From Mytilus californianus (lineage: Eukaryota; Mollusca; Bivalvia; Mytilida; Mytilidae): a stretch of DNA of 64,000 nucleotides. Below are positions 1 to 10,935 of the stretch, piece after piece; positions within the stretch are counted from its first letter, which is position 1, and each line of letters starts with the position of its first letter. Both the position numbers and the translations under genes were made by a program. The notes under the pieces were generated by a model, which was given only the letters and a program-made list of their open reading frames with translations, was not told where the DNA came from and did not search any database. The stretch is taken from the NCBI RefSeq assembly GCF_021869535.1, contig NW_026262690.1, positions 85,667,995 through 85,731,994 of the forward strand, read 5' to 3'.

Positions 1-364
1 AATCTTTTATTCTTGTGTTTATAATTTTTGTGAACCATTTGATTTTGTCAATGCTTTGATTTCCGACTTTTAGCACTATCTTTTACATCAAAACAATAAT
101 TAGAGGGAGAGAGAAAGAACTACATTGAATATATATAAAAAAAAAAATTAAAGATTATCTTACGGTGTGAATTTGTCCAAACATAGTTTTATGTAGTTAA
201 TGACTTCATTTAAATAGGGGCGGAATAAACAAAAGGGTGAACATCATGGCAAAAAAGAAAAACCACAAAAAAAAAAAAACAGTCTACTAAGCACTATTTA
301 AAAAACTAATGACTGAACAACACGAACCTTATCAAAAACTCGTATTTATCGCAAAATTTCTGGA

Positions 365-690
365 ATGGTCTTTAAATGTTTAACCCTGCCACATTATGTG
401 TGTGCCTGTCTTAAGTCAGGAGCCTGTAGTTCATTGGTTGTCGTTGGTTCATGTCTGTCATATGTGTTTCCCGTTAATTGATTTGTTAAACATTAAGCCG
501 TTGGTTTTCTAATTTGAATTATATCAAATTTTTCATTTCGGGGCCTTTTAAAGCCGACCATACAGTATGGGTTTTTCTCATAGTTGAAGGCTGTGTGGTT
601 GCTTATAATTGCTTACATTCACTTCATTTGAACTCTGGTAGATAGTTGGCTCAGAAGCAATCATGACACATCTCTTTATTTTCACATTGT
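365..690 (+). repeat. Dispersed repeat, 3'-end copy of the RT-associated family
   Basis: This block has the same order of short motifs (Pro-rich 'CCTGCCACATT', 'AGTCAGGAGCCTGTAGTTC', 'TGGTTGTCG', a 'GTATGGGTTTTTCTCAT' core and an 'CACATCTCTTTATTTT' end) as blocks at 3660-4040, 17100-17495, 53215-53550 and 59845-60242. Inverted copies lie at 10715-10935 and 47178-47490. At 3.7 and 17.1 kb it directly follows reverse-transcriptase sequence, so it may be the 3' tail of that element or a passenger using it. Confidence 0.8.
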
Positions 691-2152
691 TACTCAAGAT
701 CAGTATACGTTCGATTTTAAGCTTCAAAATGGGGTTAATGATAAATTTTCAGCAGTACTACTCACAATTCAGCAATATGAATTTTTGATAAAATGCTCAA
801 TGTTGAGACACAGCCAATCAGAAGGCAACACATTTCTCAGTCTGTACATTAATGTGTGAGTAATTATGTTAATGTAACTAATCAATGACCTTCACAGGAC
901 ATTTGATACATTAATCATGAATCAACAAATGGAATAAAACTACTGCATTATAAAAAAAAACAAACTAATCAATGACCACCCCCTTACTCATACACCAAAG
1001 TAGTTGTTTCTGTGACAGTAAATATTTTGGTAAACAACTTTGGTTAAATAGTTGTGTTTTCTTTTTTGCAGCGTTGTAATGGTGTGAAATAACTTAAAAC
1101 TAGAGGACCAAATATGTAAATCGATTAGATTTCTTCAAAAACCCAAACACCTGGTCGTCGATGTTTATTCTGACAAGGTATCTTAACCATCTTTTTGTAT
1201 ATTTCCTGTTCAGAAAACCTCGAATTCATTCAAAAATACTAATGTTTCTTTACCCACAGATAACATAACCAGAATTGGTATAATTTTTGGAAGTTTTGGT
1301 TTTCAATGCTCTTCAATTTCACATTGATCCGGCCTTTCAACTGTTTTGAAACGAATGCCACTCGTGAGTCATTTGCAGAGTTCTAAACTATTAACCTGAT
1401 ATCATTTATGAGTTTTTGTTTCTTTCCTTATAAAAAAGTTGAAATTTTTCCCCTATCAAAGCTCCAAACAATATCGTTTTTTTTAAATAATTATATAGAC
1501 TGATCAGTTAAGAAAATTGGCATTAAAAACAGTAAGAAATACAGCATGTAATTCCACAACTATTTCCAAAGTGGAAATCATGAACATAAGTAGGTCTGTT
1601 TTGCATTTCTTTGGAATTGCAACCAAAAAAAAAAGAAGATATGCATCTTCCTTTACTCTTCTTGATACTCATATCACATAAGTGTCTGTTCAAGCAACAT
1701 TATTTTTTAACTTTTATGTAACCTGATTCAAAATGCATTTCATAAAACTAACCATTTAACCATCAGTGTTGTGTTGAAGCGCAAAGAATAAAGAGACGAA
1801 CAATGTCATAAATTTTGAGTTATTAATTGTTTTTCATCATTTAAAAGAGGTTGAAATTTTGTTTCACTCCGCGATTTGATATGCTAAGTTTACTTAAGTT
1901 CAGAAAATTTAATTGACATGGTACTCTGAAGATACAACCCTGTGTGTGAAAATTTCTCGTTAAGGTTCCTGCGATTCCCAGAAGATTTTCTCCTACTTTG
2001 TATATTCTAAATTGATTTTCGAGTTCTGAACATCGGTATACTAGGTAAACTACTGTTTTTGTGTTTTGTTTCGTCGATTTCGTTTTTTTTTTTAATTTTG
2101 TCGGCCTCTCTTCCAATTTTGATTCTCCCTTCCGCCTTTTATTTGCCACTTT
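691..2152. other. No gene seen; repeat debris and lectin gene 3' flank
   Basis: I see no credible exon here. Around 1255-1400 is a short copy of a block also found near 20590-20760 and 55670-55810 ('TTTTTGGAAGTTTTGG...', 'CTCTTCA'). The part to the right, next to 2152, is the likely 3' untranslated region of the lectin gene; an open frame of about 100 codons there (1841-2149, minus) is Lys-rich, low complexity and starts downstream of that gene's stop. Confidence 0.5.
2138..2143 (-). promoter_or_regulatory. Polyadenylation signal AATAAA of the lectin gene
   Basis: An AATAAA on the minus strand 10 nt past the predicted TAA. It supports the terminal exon, though AT-rich DNA makes chance matches common. 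Confidence 0.4.
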
Positions 2153-2181
2153 TTAGCCTCGAAAATAGCCACACCGCTGTC
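2153..2181 (-). CDS. Lectin gene exon 6 (C-terminal tail and stop)
   Basis: A short terminal exon after the acceptor GCATTTCATTTCAG. In phase it adds QRCGYFRG and a TAA, followed within 10 nt by AATAAA. The phase, the good acceptor and the polyadenylation signal agree, but the exon is too short for coding evidence of its own. Confidence 0.6.
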
Positions 2182-5100
2182 CTGAAATGAAATGCATATA
2201 ATATTGATCATAATAAATCTTTGGTCCTCATGTCTTTGTACTAAATGTATCCTTTCATCCAAATTATCTTTATGACCTTTTATTCTGCTCTTGGGTAAAA
2301 TAACCTCAAGTATAGGTACTTACCGAATGGTCTGGATGGGGGTCCTTAATTTCTGTATTCTTCAATTTTTTAAGGTCATTCTTCTCTATTATTTATACCT
2401 TTTACCCGTTATTCTCTATTCTTTATATTTTAGCAACTCATTATTCTCTATACTTCATTTTTTTGGTCCTTTTATCTCTATTCTTTATATCTTTTGCCCA
2501 TTATTCTCTATTCTGTAAACCCTAATACACAGCCTTTTTTATCTTACATTTTAAATTTGAGAAGTAAATTGACTTACCTTCGATCATGCAAACAAAGCTA
2601 ATCATTGAGTCACAAGATTCTGTAGACCACTTTATTTTGTTTTCTTCTGCTACATAAGTAGCCTTCACACAATATGTATTGTCTTGCTTCTTATCATTTG
2701 GAAATGGTTTGGGTTGTAATTCTCCGACATATTTCTGCGAGTGATTATCCGTCCTAAATGTGTTGATTCTAATCAAAGAAATGGAGATAGAAAAGAACTT
2801 TTCGTTACCACAAATTACTTAAAACCTTTACTAAATTCGCCCATAGATACACAGATTTGGTTTTTGAAGTTTAGCTGTACTTGTAATGGAATTTTATGCT
2901 ACTATCATACAAGTGAGAGGCTTAGCTATCTATAAAGCCAGGTTTAATTCACTATTTTCTACATAAGGAAATGTCTGTACCAAGTCAGGAACATGACAGT
3001 TGTTTTCCATTCGTTTGATGTGTTTGAGCTTTTGACTTTGCCATTTGATAAGGTACGTTTTGAATTTTCCTTAGAGTTCGGTATTTTTATTATTTACTTT
3101 TTTTGTTGAAAACCTATTTCAAACTATATAACACATTATTATTTTACGGAGATGTTGTTTACCGAGCCCGAAAAACGATCCGGATAAACTTATCATAAAA
3201 GGTTTCCAATTCAACATTGTTATTAGATCTTTGAATATTGTTTTATTGGCATGAATATTGATTTTTCTATCAGTAAATTAGAATAAAAAATTAAACCAAT
3301 GATATATAATATTATAAATATTATAAATATTATTTATATACATATGCATATTCATGGCTCTACAATCTGTCGATACCTGTATCTTGGCATTGCACAAGGT
3401 CAGGTTTTTCTCTGACTGCTAATGACGTCTTTACATCCATAGATGTTGGATGTGTACAGATTGATATTTCAGACTTAGATGCATGATTTTTATTCGGGCT
3501 TTTGAGCTGTTAGTAACTGCGAATACTCTCAGATCTGTACTTAGTGTCTTTTTTGTTGTAGGGATGTACATATTCCCTGCCACGTCCGGTCTGTGTTTTT
3601 GTTAGATGTATTTTTGTTTTGTATCGATATGATGAGTTAAGCCCTTTTCAACTGGTTATTATAGTTTGTCCTTATGCTGTATTGTTACACCATTGTCCCT
3701 GGTTAGGGAAAGAGTTTGACGCCAACAAACTAGTTTAACCCCGCCACATTCTGTATGTGCCGGTCCCAAGACAGGAGCCTGTAATTCAGTGGTTGTCGTT
3801 TGTTGCTGTATATCATATTTGTTTTTCGTTCATGGCTTTGTACTTAAATCATGCCGTTAGGTTTCTCGTTTTAATTGTTTTACATTTGTAATTTCTGGGC
3901 CTTTTATAGCTGACTATGCAGTATGGGTTTTGCTCATTTTTGGAGGCCGTAAGGTGACCTATAGTTGTAAACTTCTATGTCATTTTGTCTCTGGTGGAGA
4001 ATTGACTCATTAGCAATCATACCACATCTTTTTATTTTTGATTTCTCTAAAACTTCGCATGCATAGCCTCAGAAAAATACTAGGTATTTTCCGCTCTTGT
4101 TGTCGGTCTTTTTTAAAAACCTGGTAAAACACCCTATTTTTAAGAGCTTTCAGTGTTCGGTGTTCACAGACGTTCGTTAAACTCTTTTAATATTACTTTT
4201 AGCGTTTAATAATACATGTAGTAAAACTTATTTATTATTTCAGCATATTTCCCCTTATTTGAATCAGCTTTTCTACTAGGTCTTACAATTGAAACTGATA
4301 AAGGATAGTAGAGAGTCTGCAAATTTAGGAGGTAACTAATCAGAGGGAAGCAATGTCCTACGCGTCCATGGTAATCCTTGAAGTTCTTTGCAAGTTATTC
4401 TCTCTTTGTTTTATGTCTCTAAGGGAGTATCTCAGCCTCTTTTCGTTAAAAAAAAAAACCACCCATCTGAAGCTGATGGTATATAGTAATTGGGTGTTTG
4501 GTTCGTCAGTTCTTCGTCCCTCCTTCAGTTGACTGAATCGTTGTCCGAATTATCAGAAACTTTCCTAGAACCACATATGCACTTTAAAAGTTTTTCAGCT
4601 GAATGATTTTTTATGGGTTAAATTTGAAATGCAATGGACTTTGTTATATCCGCAAGCTTTAAAAAAACGTTTGTATTTGCTGGTTCTATTAAAGTCCTAA
4701 TCATAGTTTATCGAACATATTACCGAGCAAAATTACAGATACAAACGCTCAGAATGCTATCCATCGAGTCATGTGTGTATTTGTTTTAGTTTTTGTTATC
4801 TATCTTCTCCCACTTCGCCCTGTAAAAACCCCTTACAATTGACATTTTTGAAAACAAGAGCTTTTATTTTTCCACATACAAATCTTTACCCCAACTTATG
4901 CCCTTTTCCTCAAATGGTCTTCTCTTATTTCCTCCTTTCCCTATTCCGTTGCATACCTTCTTTTTATCTACTCCCCTAAAATAAGGTATCTGACAAAAAT
5001 ACATTTTCAAACTTAAATAAAACACATTGGAGTTAAAAAAAATCTCTCAACCACCTGAAGACGGAATGAAAACAATACTTTGGTAATTAAATATGTTTGA

Positions 5101-8100
5101 CATATAACTTACCCAGCCCATATAACTGAGTTCTCAAAAATTAAGTCAACCATTTTTTTATTTAAATTTGCTAATACGCCTCCTACTTGCTTACAAACAC
5201 TCTCCGCTGTTTGCCACACGACTTTTGGGGTGTACATTGTTGCATATTCCGTCACTAAATGAAAACAAAATAAATTTAGGAAATAATTCTTTCATGCATG
5301 CTCTATGTTCATATTTTTAAACATGGGTAGGCATTACATCTTTATACTGGGCGTTAGCGAGATGTAAATTGTTGACAAATATAATGCCTACCCATGTTAA
5401 AGTCAGCAAAGAGCATGGCATGATAGAATTATTTCCATTCTAATAGGAAAATTTACAAATTGCAACCTCTAACGCTGACCTATAATACACGTTTAAAAGG
5501 CATCCATTTTAATTTGATGAAGCCAAAACGATATAGAAAATTAACCGTATTATGCAAAATACCTGCATAAAGAACCAAGTATTTAAGGCATATATACCTT
5601 TCCAGCTCTCATTATGACAACCCACTGACGTTGCAATTTCAATTGTGACGTCAATCAAGTGCATCCCATGTTTTATTCGAATTAGAACATGGCTTTGTTT
5701 CCAAACCGAAAGAAGAACGTCAAATATAACTATGTCGGTAGCGATTCAAGTTTTCGGTTGACGAATCTAATGGACTCTAGGTAATTATTGGTTGAATTTC
5801 CATATGCCAAAACGTTTTTACCCAAACACTATATTTTTTTATTGAACGTTGTATAAATTAGATTCATATATTGAATCGTATTTTGAACCAGTTGTCACTG
5901 GTTTGAAAAGCAAGCTTACTAATAATTGTACCAGTTCCATACTTAAGCTGAATTTGTATAAATAATGTTAGTGTTTTTCGTCACTTACAATACTGATTAG
6001 AGCTTGAATAATGGTATTCAAAACTCTCTAGTATGAATGTGGTGAATTTCCAAAGGTATTCATTTGAACACAGAAAAAACAGACCATACAAAGACACTGT
6101 ATAAAACGCAGGTGAAGTATTGTTGAATGATCGTGACTCCTATTGTGTCATGCAACCAGTGGTGCTAAATACTTCTACTTTGTTGATAAAACTACACCTG
6201 GAACTTGACAAAATACCTGAATAAACAGCCATGTATCTAAGGCATATACCGTTCCATCTCTCATTATGACAACCAGCTGGAACCCATCCGATTTTGTTCT
6301 CACTGTGGCTATAAACACCATAAACGCAATATGTTGGACTGCTAGCTTCATTGTTTTCTTCATCTAACGGAAAATCAATAAAATATGTCTGACCTTCAAC
6401 ATACGTTTGCTTGCTTGCTCTGTTATTTGTCCAAAAGCGCCACCCACTAAAATAAAATGGTAAATAATTTAAAAACAACTGTAAAGTTTCTTTTCTGAAA
6501 AGAGGGTAACAGAGGTATAAAACGTTCAAAAGGTAATCGGAGTTTTCGCCAAAGACCGAACAACTAAATATTTGCGCGACTTAATTAAAAATGTTTTCGA
6601 CAATATATCATCCCCCAATTTTTGTTGGTAATTTACGATTTTTTTCTTGTAAATTTTAGTACCAAGACAGCAACCTTTCGGTTGTTAATGTGAATAATAC
6701 CAGTTTAAGAGAATTTGAAATTTTTCACTGTAATAAATTACAAGTTGAATGATGGCCAAGTTGACTTAAGTCTGTCATTTTTGTATGAATAAAATGAAAC
6801 AGACGTCATCATCAAAAGTTTTTGCGATGCAGATATTTTGTTTTTGAGTGCAAACATGTTCAAAGCTTTGTTGCAAGATGTACGTATATATTGTAAATTC
6901 AGAAATTATTGCGATTTTTGAAGAATGGACAAAAATGCGAGATTAATTATTGCGATATCGGGAAAAACTGCATACAGATATATCGATCAGATATCAGAAT
7001 GCGATTTCTTATCGTTGCGATACTCACTCAGTCGCATTATTCGCATTAATAAAAACCTCGCAATTATGTCTGAAATTACAGTATATGTTTTTTTGTGATT
7101 CGGCATAGTTTTTATTTCACGCTTGTGGTTATTATATATAATCCGAACTGGACGCTTACTCCATATTAGGAAAGTCAAACTCCATCTACATAAACAACCT
7201 ATATCCATAAAAACAAGCGATAACAGCCGATGAAGACGTTACTTTAAAAAATAACATAATATATTCCTTTCAATTTTTCACTTATACTATTTTTTCCGTA
7301 TATTCATGCTGCAATAAAAGTATTGCTGTTTTTTTTTTAATTGATCAGCTGTTTCTGTCTATTGCGATAATGGAAGTGGATTGATATAGTAAATATAATT
7401 TTTTTTTATAGTTAACAAATATAACATATATTTACTCAATCGCCAGTGAAGCTGTACTGAAAATGACATTCTGAAGGTATGCATATGAAGACTCGGTAAC
7501 AGTCATTAGGCTAGCATTAATGGAATTGCAGGCGAGTGAAGCTTGTTTTGCAGTGTTTAACAGTGTGAGGTTAGTATACTTTGTAGTAACATCTTAAAAG
7601 AAAGAATGTCAATCAGTGATTTAAATCTGAAAATACAACAAAACATGTTATACCAAAAGATTGGACATTAGCAAATATCAAGACATATATTATACAGTGT
7701 TGTATGCAAGAATATTTTATAGTGTGATTTTCATCTTGGTTACGTATTTATATTTTACTTTATTGGAAAAGTGTGTATATGTCATTATGTTTCAATATAC
7801 GGTACTACATGCATCAAATACAAAAGCAAATTGTTTGCATCTTATCAATCTAATTTTGGATTAACACGTCTTCTGATTGGCTGAAAGGTTTTTGTCTACC
7901 AGCTCATAGACATAATTTTGTCATTTGACCGTGGCGTCATCGAAGTTTTTTCATGATTTACTCCTTAAAAATGGAATTTAGAATTAAATTATAAGGAATG
8001 ACTATAATATTTTTTCTGTCTATTCGAAATAACCTCAAAAATGTGGTGCGCACTGTTAAATAACGCGCTACGCGGTTTATTTAGCGTGCACCACATTTTT

Positions 8101-9017
8101 GAGGTTATTTCTTCATAGACAGAAAAAAATATTACAGTCATTCCTTAATTAGATTTAAATGTACGTTGATATGGATTATTTAATTTAGTTGTGTTGTGTA
8201 TACATTATGTATGTTTAGATTTTTTTTTCTGCTGAATCCCAATTATGTCTGTTTGGGTTGCTCAAACAATTTGTGATCTTTAAATAACTGTCATATATAC
8301 AATGGGTTGTTAAGCTAGCTATACAACCAGGTTTAATCCACCATGCCTATACCAAGTCAGGAATATGACAGTTTTTCCCCATTTGTTTATATTGTCGAGT
8401 GTTTGGTTTTGTTAGTTTTAATGGACTTCCCATTTCGTTTTTACTTCTTTAGTACAGATTATATGCTGATATTAATGTAAAAAGTGTAAAAAAATGAGCC
8501 TCGCAGACAGCAGGTTTTTTTTAACTAGAAAAAAAAAAGTTTTTATTTTTTTTTTATCTTTGAGTAATTTTCTTACATGTTGCACATTTTTTTTTCGAAA
8601 TACATACATAAAGGCGTAGGAACTATTTTGTTTAAAATATGTACTACTTTCCAGTATGTTCTTTTTGACAGGGTCCATTTTGGTGGTGTTATATCTTACA
8701 AAGTCTATCAAAATTGTTTTACAAAGAATTCCGCTCAATTCGGTGCTAGGGGCCGTCTTAAACTTGCAGTGAGGGAAGATTTTATTTTTGCTCCATGTTG
8801 AAGGCCTCACTGAGATGAAGAACCGCAATACAAGTGCTGTTACTTTGCTCTTAGTGTGTTTTTTGCTGTGCATGTACTGATTTTGTGTCATAAATGGATA
8901 CCTTATATATCCTTTGTTTTTTATATAATATTTTACCAAATAAGATATTATTAAATGAGACTTACCTTGTATATTTATCAAAATCACCAAGAAACAGGCT
9001 AGTGCGATACCGAACAT
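2153..9017 (-). CDS. Secreted protein with two tandem C-type lectin-like domains (six exons)
   Basis: Six exons join with matching phases into 801 nt, 266 aa plus stop: 9017-8966, 7592-7436, 6446-6217, 5254-5113, 2768-2578 and 2181-2153. Residues 1-17 are a hydrophobic signal peptide (MFGIALACFLVILINIQ). Residues 18-146 form CTLD 1 and 147-257 CTLD 2; each is coded by two exons with a phase-1/phase-2/phase-1 pattern, so the second domain arose by exon-pair duplication. Each domain keeps four Cys in the usual spacing (CTLD 1: LAC, TYC, AGC, GIC; CTLD 2: SVC, TYC, ESC, FVC). Neither shows EPN/QPD or WND calcium-sugar motifs, so classical calcium-dependent sugar binding is doubtful. The protein ends QRCGYFRG with no membrane segment. 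CTLD proteins of bivalves often act in pathogen recognition or as secreted matrix proteins; which applies here is unknown. An AATAAA lies at 2138-2143, 10 nt past the stop. Confidence 0.85.
2578..2768 (-). CDS. Lectin gene exon 5 (CTLD 2, second half)
   Basis: Acceptor TTCTTTGATTAG, donor GAAG/GTAAGT; 191 nt, phase 2 in and phase 1 out. It codes the three Cys motifs NTYCVK, ESCDS and FVCMIEG that close the CTLD. Confidence 0.88.
2790..4045 (+). mobile_element. 3' fragment of a reverse-transcriptase retroelement in a lectin-gene intron
   Basis: The stretch 2800-2935 resembles the RT C-terminal tail at 16105-16180 (HKL-KTFTKF-HRYKDL). 3150-3560 matches 16280-16680 piece by piece, including 'GATGCATGATTTTTATT' and 'GTAACTGCGA'. 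From about 3660 it runs into the dispersed 3' repeat and ends near 'CATACCACATCTTTTTATTTT'. It is a 5'-truncated, decayed copy of the element at 15.1-17.5 kb, sitting antisense in the intron between exons 4 and 5. Confidence 0.7.
5113..5254 (-). CDS. Lectin gene exon 4 (CTLD 2, first half)
   Basis: Acceptor TTTTCATTTAG, donor GG/GTAAGT; 142 nt, phase 1 in and phase 2 out. It carries the canonical CTLD core VWQTAESVCKQVGGVLANL and ends in IWAG. Confidence 0.88.
5281..5434. repeat. Foldback inverted repeat (MITE-like)
   Basis: Arms of about 50 bp, starting AAATAATTCT and ending AGAATTATTT, pair around a ~50-bp loop. The pairing is best at AACATGGGTAGGCATTA with TAATGCCTACCCATGTT. The element is non-coding and lies in the intron between exons 3 and 4 of the lectin gene. 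Confidence 0.75.
5566..5640 (-). pseudogene. Broken duplicate of lectin exon 3 (3' half)
   Basis: On the minus strand the text GTTGTCATAATGAGAG, then TGGAA-GGTATA, then CAGGTATTTTG repeats the end of the exon at 6217-6446, donor included. A 2-bp TA insertion removes the GIC cysteine, and the 5' half is not recognisable. It is probably left over from an exon duplication and unlikely to be spliced in, because it would break the CTLD. Confidence 0.7.
6217..6446 (-). CDS. Lectin gene exon 3 (CTLD 1, second half)
   Basis: Acceptor CATTTTATTTTAG, donor TCAG/GTATTT; 230 nt, phase 2 in and phase 1 out. It codes GWRFWTNNR, then the Cys triplet TYC, AGC and GIC. A broken copy of its 3' half lies 0.6 kb downstream in the gene at 5566-5640. 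Confidence 0.85.
6891..7082. repeat. Inverted-repeat element rich in GCGAT motifs
   Basis: The ends TTGTAAATTCAGAAATTATTGCG and, inverted, TACTGTAATTTCAGACATAATTGCG form imperfect terminal inverted repeats about 190 bp apart. The inside repeats 'ATTGCGAT' and 'TCGCATTA'. It is probably a MITE and has no coding content. Confidence 0.5.
7436..7592 (-). CDS. Lectin gene exon 2 (CTLD 1, first half)
   Basis: Acceptor TTCTTTTAAG at the right end, donor GA/GTAAAT at the left. It has 157 nt, phase 1 in and phase 2 out, the same as exon 4. It codes the helix region with the first Cys (QASLACNS). The usual WIGG at the exon end is AID-G here, a diverged form. Confidence 0.75.
7982..8153. repeat. Long foldback hairpin element
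   Basis: Two arms of about 75 bp (from AAGGAATGACT to the CGCG centre, mirrored to AGTCATTCCTT) pair almost fully around GCGCTACGCG. The stem includes AACCTCAAAAATGTGGTGC and its complement. It lies in the first intron of the lectin gene. Confidence 0.85.
8966..9017 (-). CDS. Lectin gene exon 1 (signal peptide)
   Basis: The ATG (9017-9015) sits directly after a splice acceptor (CTCTCTTTTGCAG), so an upstream untranslated exon is expected. The exon codes the 17-residue signal peptide and ends CAAG/GTAAGT in phase 1. A paralogous exon with four substitutions in 52 nt lies at 62744-62795. Confidence 0.85.
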
Positions 9018-9039
9018 CTGCAAAAGAGAGGTGATAGAT

Positions 9040-9265
9040 AATAAAAGGGAACGTATAAATCATAAGTCGAAAACGAACTGACAATGCCATGTCAAAAAAC
9101 GAAAAACGACCAAAAGACAAACAACAGTTTACAAAACACAACATAGAAAAAGACAGAGTAACACGAACCCCACCAAAATTCTGAAGGTGATTTCGGGTGC
9201 TCCGGAAGTGTAAGCAGATCCTGCTCCACATCGTGTTCTCATAAAAGTACAAACCCGGTGATAAG
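9040..9265. repeat. Dispersed mytilid-type repeat (CGAAAAC-AACTGACAATGCCATG family)
   Basis: It contains 'TCGAAAACGAACTGACAATGCCATG', 'CACAACATAGAAA', 'CACGAACCCCACC' and 'GCAGATCCTGCTCCACAT'. The same string of motifs occurs at 62825-63010 and in shorter form at 28085-28240. It is non-coding; apparent open frames across it are accidental. Confidence 0.75.
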
Positions 9266-10253
9266 TCTAATTCTTTAAATACATACATAGTTTGAACGGA
9301 CTACAAACAGATATATATATATATATATATACAAGTCTAAATTGAAAACAACATTCAAACCTATGATTGCGTTGGATAAAAACCGCAATTTTTATACGTG
9401 TGCATGCAAAAACAAATTTCTTGTTAGAGGGGTCTAAATACAGCAAAAACAACATTTTCCAAAAGACCAAAAAAGTGAAAAAGTATATATATATATATAT
9501 ATTCTGTTTTTATATAAGTACACGTACAAAAGTAATCGAACACACGACGTATTAAAGAGAATGTACTTGTTGAATTTAGGTTAAATATTTCAATTTTGAG
9601 ATTCCCAATAGGTTGACTGAGATAATGAAATATTAATATTACCGAAATTTCAAGTCCGGATGTAAAACCCTTTCCCAAAGTTGGGCGTCCGTTTGGCTGT
9701 GCGGGATGTTTAAATACACAATCAAGTCCGGTCAAAATGTTGGACATTACATCAGATTCCTCTTGACAGTCTTGTAGGGAGATTTTCCACATTCTGCACG
9801 TTAAAGAACTATTTGAACAACCCTCAGAGGGGTCTTTATGTCACCTGTTACAAAGCTAAATTTCTGCCTTATCTAACATGTCCACCTTTCATTCCGGTCT
9901 ATCTACCATGATGAACTTTTTACCTATTTTATTAATTGTTAATTTATTCTCGTCCCTGATATACACAAAATATTTGCCACTGGACGTTAAGCAAGCATTA
10001 ATCAATGAATCAATTATGTGTTGATGTTCAAATAGAATAAACCATGTTTCGATGTTCGTAGAAAACGCATTGTTTTCACAGTGTATTCAACAATATCATA
10101 AAATTTCAAGCAATAACATGTACAACAAAAGAATTTTTTCTCGGATTTATTGGCAATGTTTAGTCATTTCTAGACAGTTTGCTTTCTTGCGAATCTATAA
10201 CTTCACCATATCTTCAGGTATCACTCTTTTCTATTTACAATTAAGTCTTATGT

Positions 10254-10714
10254 AGAGTAAACAAATATTTCCTAAATCTAGGATCAAACTAACTCTTTAT
10301 ATATCAAAGTTTTTCTTACAGTGTCCAAACAGTCAAACCACTAAGCCTACAGTCGGACGATCCGAATAAAATTGAGAATGGAAAATTAAGCACTTTTATG
10401 CGAAAAAAATGTTCCTGTGATATACTGAAATTGCTACTAATATTAAAATGGTCTCAATCTTCACTTAGAACTTATATGGTGCTGACACGACGGGTTCTAC
10501 ATGTGGAGCTTGTACTCTTCATCACCCCGATTTTTTGGTTAGGGTTCTTGTTATTCAGTCTTTTGTTTTCTATGTTGTGTTAAGTGTTTTGTGTTATCTT
10601 GTTTGTCTTTTCGACTATTTCTATTTTTGTGATTGCGTTGTCAGTTTATTTTTTACTTAAAAGAGTTTGAACGTCCCTTTGGTATCTTTCGCCTCTCTTT
10701 TAGATAGCCATATA
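10254..10714. other. Non-coding spacer with repeat fragments
   Basis: No exon is supported. Around 10490-10620 is an inverted remnant of the CACGAACCCC repeat family ('TTTTTTGGTTAGGGTTCTTG', 'TTTCTATGTTGTGT'). Confidence 0.4.
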
Positions 10715-10935
10715 AAAAAGAAGATGTGGTATGATTTCCAATGAGGCAACTCTCCACAAGAGACCAAATGACACAGAAATTAACAACTATAGGTTACCGT
10801 ACGGCCTTCAACAATGAGCAAAGCCCATACCGCACAGTCAGCTATAAAAGGCCCCGAAATGACAATGTAAAACAATTCAAACGAGAAAACTAACGGCCTA
10901 ATTTATGTACAAAAAATGAACGAAAAACATGTTTT
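10715..10935 (-). repeat. Dispersed 3'-tail repeat, inverted copy
   Basis: It reads GATGTGGTATGATT, then GAGGCAACTCTCCAC, TACGGCCTTCAACA, GGCCCCGAAATGACA and AACGAGAAAACTAACGG. This is the reverse complement of the family at 365-690 and 59845-60242. Confidence 0.85.

Larger units (their letters stand above)
8436..10253. repeat. Segmental duplication, copy 1 (lectin gene 5' region)
   Basis: The stretch aligns with 62275-63748 in the same orientation from 'TCGTTTTTACT-CTTTAGTACA' to 'TCACTCTTTTCTAT...AAGTCTTATGTA'. It covers the signal-peptide exon, a mytilid dispersed repeat (9040-9260), TA microsatellites and a conserved block at 9600-9790. Copy 1 has two TA tracts (9311-9331 and 9484-9502) with about 150 bp between them; copy 2 has one. 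Confidence 0.85.

Noticed and set aside
1841..2149. 102-codon Lys-rich open frame on the minus strand
   Set aside because: It starts downstream of the lectin gene's stop, carries poly-Lys from an A/T run and shows no motif; most likely 3' untranslated sequence.
2291..2518. Hydrophobic 75-codon plus-strand frame resembling a membrane protein
   Set aside because: It is a degenerate 'TATTCTCTATTCTTTAT' simple repeat; the hydrophobicity comes from T-richness.
8472..8800. Long minus-strand frame continuing from the signal exon
   Set aside because: It reads through the GTAAGT donor into intron sequence; copy 2 does not keep it, and it is low-complexity near the end.
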